DNA of 64,000 bases. It comes from Isoetes taiwanensis. Taxonomy: Eukaryota; Streptophyta; Lycopodiopsida; Isoetales; Isoetaceae. A model generated the notes under the pieces. The model saw only the letters and a program-made list of their open reading frames with translations, ran no database searches and was not told where the DNA came from. The position numbers were made by a program, and so were the translations under genes. The stretch is taken from positions 1,518,338-1,582,337 of the forward strand of contig JAJEKV010000110.1 in NCBI GenBank assembly GCA_021234155.1, read 5' to 3'. This document shows, piece after piece, positions 59,927 through 64,000 of the stretch (its first letter is position 1; every line of letters begins with the position of its first letter).

Positions 59927-62904
59927 CGCCCATTGCTTCTCCCCCTTACGTTTTTGGGGACTTAGCCAAATTTTTGCCTCTCAATCACCTTCTTCGCATC
60001 TCTTGACACTGCATCATCAACGGTTCTGTTTCGCCCTCTTCATACCTCTTCACCTACGGTTGTGCCCTAAAACAAACCTTTTCGCTCCCTCTGCGCCTTC
60101 ATCCTCCGTGCTTTCGACTTTTCGTCTTCCGCCTTTGGCATCTCTCTTCGTTCGCAAACCATTCTCATGGCTGCCCCAAGATTTTCTACACTTCAAGCTC
60201 GCTCCCAAGGATCGGCCCTTTTGCATCACAGATCCTTCTTGGCGCCCACTTTCCATGAAGCCCTTTGTTGGCCCAATAAAGGCGTCATTTGAATCGACAC
60301 CACTTCTTTGAATTTTCTCAAATGGAACTTCCGGCTCCAAATCCTGCCCGATTGCAGCAAAGTTCATCGCCAATATTGTTAACAGCCCAGCAGATTACAC
60401 CACCGTGGTCGATGGCACCACTATTTCATTGACTCAACACTTGATTTTCGAGGTATTTCATATTCCCTTGCACACTCCTTTGTGTATCATGATGCTATCT
60501 CAGGATATTGATGTCCGCGAGTTTGGTGCACCTGCTTATCACGCCAATGTCCATCGTCTGACCAATATCGACAAGCCTCATGAGACCTTTGTAAAATTTT
60601 TGTGGCGCAAATTCCTTGGGTATTCTATCAAGAACACCCATATCAATAAGCCTTTCTATAACCTGGTCCTATCGCTACACACTCCAAGCACCACATAGAT
60701 TGGCCCCAAATGATGTTCTATCGTCTTCTCCAAGAAATGGACCGCCTTCGGGGTACCACTTCCATTTCTGAAGTTTCTGTGGGAGGGCACTTTCAAGCCC
60801 TCATCCGTCATTACTTCCCTCCCACACCACCAAATTCTCATACTTCCACTCAGCGCTCCCTTCCAGTCAATCACCAAGTTGGCACATCACGCCCATCTTC
60901 CCCTGGTCATGACCCACAGCCACACTCATGTCCTTTGTCTCTTCCTCCGCTACACCATCCACTTTCACACCATTTTTCACAAACCTCCCACACACAGGCA
61001 ACAGCCCAATTCCACCACCACAACACCCTCGTCAGTTGTTGTATCAGTATCAGCAGGATGCTCAAGCTGCTGCACTTAAGTTACAGGAATCCCAAGACGC
61101 TCTTATGAGCGGGGTTCAACGGGCACTAGAGGCCTCTGATGCGGTACACCAAGACCTTCAAGCCGCGAATCGCCCCAAGTTGCAACTTTGAGGCCAAACT
61201 TCAAGACAAGCATGAAGCTCTCTTTACTGTGCTCATGCGGATCTCAAGAGTACACAAGCTCAAGTCAGCCAACTCAACAGATCAAGCTCGGCCCCGGTCC
61301 AAATTCAGACTCTCTTGGAGCACAACAAGTCCAAAGCTGCTCTCCTGAGTACCAAGGATGAAGATATTGCTAAACTCAATGCCTTGTACTCGGAACTGTG
61401 TGAAAACTTCCGCACTCAAGTTCAAAATCTTTCAGCCCGAGATGCTCAAGTTGCCTCCTTGACGGCTCGGCTTTCTATTACTGACCTCTCGGATCACCTC
61501 TCTTCAAGATCGCCTTACGAGGTGCGTAAACGTAAAATACTCGATGACGCGGAGATTGCCGTGCTTCGGCCTCAATACACCGGGAAATCTTCCTCCTGTG
61601 TCAATCCTTCTCGAAGCGGGTCCGTGACTACCACGCCTCCTACTTGAAAAGGACAATAGGATCCCGGATCTCGAACAACAACCGCAGCAAGCTATTCACC
61701 GGGCGATGAGGCTCAAACCAAACTTGACGCCTGACTTCAATTCTTCACGTAATGCCGGCCGACTTCCCTCCCTCCCCGCTATCATGATTATGTGGTTGCT
61801 CGACGCCACCTCTTCCTTTCAAAGTGGCACGCGGTGATGGCCCCCGTGGATATCCTAATCGAAAGCGCAAAGGTTGATTTTTCTCGGATTTGGCCGAACT
61901 CTCCATTGAAGACAAAGGGTTTGTTGTGCCCTTGTTGTCTTTTGATCTCATACACCGTGTCCCGATCCCGGGCTTTCTCACTTTCCTGGTTTTAGCCCAT
62001 GGCTTATATTTTTCATGATTTCTATCCGGGGTGATACGGGAAAATTTTGGCAATGGGCCACGCCAATGCTTGTGGTGACCCCATCTGGCAATGGGTGCTT
62101 CGGGATAACAATCCATATCTTGCGGATCCCGCCGGACCAAAACTTTTCATCAGAGTACATGCCCGAAGCTTGCCAATCATTTATCTCTGGCAAGCTGGAA
62201 GCAGGCGCTGCAACAAATAAGGAAGTATCTAGGACATCCCGAAGATCTTCCCTATGCACAAGTCTATATGCAGCACCTCGCTGGTTACAATCAGTTACAG
62301 GCTCTGTTGGATAGCAAGACGGTCCCCACAGGATGGGATAGCCCTCCTGTCAACTCTCAGCTCTCTGCTTCTCTTTGGGATCGCTGGTGTCAGGCACTTG
62401 ATCCAGATCTTGTCAGTCAATTCAGGGAGACTGCTCAGCAACCCACGCCCACGGGCATGGTTCCTTCTCCCTATGCTTCCCTGGGTGTACCTCCACGCCC
62501 CAGGTCCACGACTTCGATTGGCGCCTTTCTTTTTGGACCAAGGTCATGGATGGTCATGCGTGTGGACACCACCTCGGATCTCGGCGGATCTCCGGTGGGA
62601 TCCACGTTTTGTTCGCCGATCACATTGGGAAGAAGGTGCTACTCTGGACAACACCACAAATTGGATCTACATTGCTAATGAGCGTGGTTGGCAACAGCCC
62701 GCGGATGCGCTTCATGGTCTCAACACCTTCTTGCAGAACGCCTCCACCTCACCTGATCCTTCTGTTCATCTTCAAGCAGGATTTTGCGCTGCCCTCAAAT
62801 GCATTTTGCTCAGCTCCTTAAATCGGCAGCGTCCCATTTTTCTTCGCAATCCAAATGCGTCGGTGCTTTTGGCCTTTGACTGTCTCCTCATGGAGTGTCA
62901 TTAG
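59842..62904 (+). pseudogene. Extra 3' ORF region of the gypsy element
   Basis: Coding-like fragments in several frames occupy this region after pol. The first (60390-60698) reads VVDGTTISLTQHLIFEVFHI and continues with LWRKFLGYSIKN. Next comes a Pro/His/Ser-rich part (60830-61010). A coiled coil with heptads (QDAQAAALKLQESQDALM and on, about 61045-61190; KLNALYSELCENFR, 61371-61412) follows. The last part (about 62250-62904) contains NWIYIANERGWQQPADALHG. Large plant gypsy elements often carry an additional ORF here. The function is unknown, and frameshifts are numerous. Confidence 0.5.
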
Positions 62905-63139
62905 ACATTTCTTGAGGGCGCATTTGCCAGACTTGAAGACATGGTACGCTCTCGTTTTTCTTATTGATGCTGATCCCCGCCCTTGGCCAAGACACACCTC
63001 AAGCTCTTCAATCACGCCAAGATCTCATCAGCAGCCAAGTACCATAATGGGGCCCGTCCTCCCCCCGTGAGGATCACTTTCAGGCCCGATGGCTTTCCGC
63101 CCTCCAAAGCTTCCTCCTTTTCTTCACTCTGAGTGTCGT

Positions 63140-63153
63140 TTGGTGGGGGGGAG
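63140..63153 (+). promoter_or_regulatory. Polypurine tract of the gypsy element
   Basis: The purine-rich 'tggtgggggggag' ends directly before TGTTAG, the LTR start. This is where plus-strand DNA synthesis would be primed. Confidence 0.7.
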
Positions 63154-63737
63154 TGTTAGTCTGTGCCTCCTGGTACAGGACTATTCATGCATACGTCAGA
63201 CCAGGTCAAGCTCAAAGATCCTCAGTCAACCACCGGTCAGACATCCAAGCCTCCCACGGAAGACTGCTAAAGCCACGCTTGTGACCCAAAGCCTTTGGCG
63301 GTCAACAAGAGGCTGGCCAGACAAGTGACGGACGTCACCGCCCGCGCGTCGGCGTCGGCCGTGATTCTAGGCACTTCAAGAGGCACCGCCAACATTCACG
63401 CAAATCAGGCCTCCTTCCGTGAGTCGGGCAGAGATCGGTCGAGTGTCTATATTGGGCCCAAGGCCATTGTACTATATATATGAGTAGAGTTAGCTCATAA
63501 GTTTGGAGATGAGTTTTGAGTCTTGTCTCCTTTCAGTTTTCTCTCTATTGCGAGAGCTCATGTATTTTCATCATTGATATCAAGGAAGCTTATCATCTTT
63601 CTTTCATTTGTTCTCGTTTCTCTTCTTTTTCTTCTCTTTCGAAAGCAAATCCCGCGTGACATAGTCCCCGGACTCTCTGTTAGATCCACGGGTCCTCACA
63701 GAGGGTCATCTTCCAGAGTTCCCGAACCTGACCCCAA
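63154..63737 (+). repeat. Gypsy 3' LTR (copy B)
   Basis: It starts TGTTAGTCTGTGCC. The TATA-like 'tactatatatatgag' lies at about 63470-63485. Similarity to the 5' LTR continues to 'cctgaccccaa' and stops there, which fixes the LTR length at about 580 bp. Confidence 0.8.
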
Positions 63738-64000
63738 GCGATTGGCTGCCTCCACCTCTCGACCAAGCCGAGACACCGTGACCATCGTCTCGTGCATTCA
63801 GCGCTCCCTCTCTCGTGTCATGGTGTCCAGTGATGAACACAGAGTCTCCAGGCGGGCCCGCATGCCGGCGACCTCTGCACGGGCTGTTGCCTTCGAAGTA
63901 TGCAAGGCCGGGCCATCTTCCACATGCGCGGCGGGTCTCCGGACTTGTGATCGCGGTTCTTCGACCCCGATTTGCCTTTTGAGCACATGGGATGCCGAGG
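63738..64000 (-). pseudogene. Coiled-coil fragment, possible LINE ORF1 N-terminus
   Basis: The minus strand from 63986 is open to 63798 and reads VAGMRARLETLCSSLDTMTRERER, a heptad-like helix. Plant LINE ORF1 proteins often start with a coiled coil. Because the LINE at 52.2 kb lacks its 5' end and points this way, the gypsy may have inserted into the LINE and this may be the displaced part. This is inferred from order and strand only. Confidence 0.3.

Larger units (their letters stand above)
52201..63737 (+). mobile_element. Ty3/gypsy LTR retrotransposon, nearly complete but degenerate
   Basis: Two similar direct LTRs (52201-52776 and 63154-63737) enclose, in order, gag, protease, RT, RNase H and integrase, which is the gypsy order, plus about 3.9 kb before the 3' LTR. 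A polypurine tract (tggtgggggggag) precedes the 3' LTR. No standard tRNA primer-binding site could be recognised after the 5' LTR. The extra 3' region and the FQDDFS variant of RT suggest a Tat/Athila-like or similar large lineage. All genes are broken, and a 454-bp insertion interrupts integrase. Confidence 0.85.

Noticed and set aside
63740-63760. Definite 5-bp target-site duplication of the gypsy element
   Set aside because: Only 'tggc' is shared at the outer LTR edges, and the 3' boundary is not exact enough to claim it.

Overview
This is a stretch of nuclear DNA from a eukaryote, almost certainly a land plant. It has GT-AG introns, long (CT)n/(GA)n arrays, and degraded plant-type Ty3/gypsy, LINE, PIF/Harbinger and Helitron-like sequences. 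There is no sign of bacterial gene organisation. A non-seed plant such as a fern is possible but unproven. I see no intact, clearly functional host gene. Nearly everything recognisable is a mobile-element relic broken by frameshifts and stops.

Layout. 1-2150 (-): 5' part of a LINE (ORF1-like region, then an APE endonuclease), running off the left edge. 2150-6625 (+): a gypsy LTR retrotransposon (LTR, gag, protease, start of RT), cut off inside RT. 6960-8403 (+): a 5'-truncated LINE (YADD to 3' tail). 8.4-17.8 kb: AT-rich, mostly anonymous DNA with small repeats. 18.1-20.6 kb (-): a broken multi-exon gene of an uncharacterised, widespread family. 20.6-23.1 kb: anonymous. 23.2-34.9 kb: pyrimidine-rich blocks with tandem duplications, three long (CT)n arrays and several hairpin-forming motifs, interrupted by a PIF/Harbinger element (about 28.96-33.41 kb). 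36.5 kb: a Helitron-like 3' terminus. 37.5 kb: a foldback. 38-46 kb: anonymous DNA containing a minus-strand LINE relic that hosts a SINE-like insertion. 46.04-47.27 kb and 47.78-52.2 kb (-): two more LINEs. 52.2-63.74 kb (+): a long gypsy element with both LTRs, gag, PR, RT, RNase H, INT and an extra region before the 3' LTR. 63.74-64 kb: perhaps the rest of the LINE that the gypsy entered.

Relationships. The LINE/gypsy arrangement at 1-6.6 kb is collinear with that at 50.0-56.6 kb (offset 50.03-50.05 kb), so the same LINE-gypsy junction occurs twice. Four LINE 3' ends share a conserved terminus followed by short tandem tails. Two insertions carry long perfect target-site duplications (16 and 18 bp). 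The most unusual material is the array of CCACCC-loop-GGGTG hairpins, the 18-20.6 kb gene relic and the duplicated composite. Family names come from recognising motifs by eye; no database search was possible.
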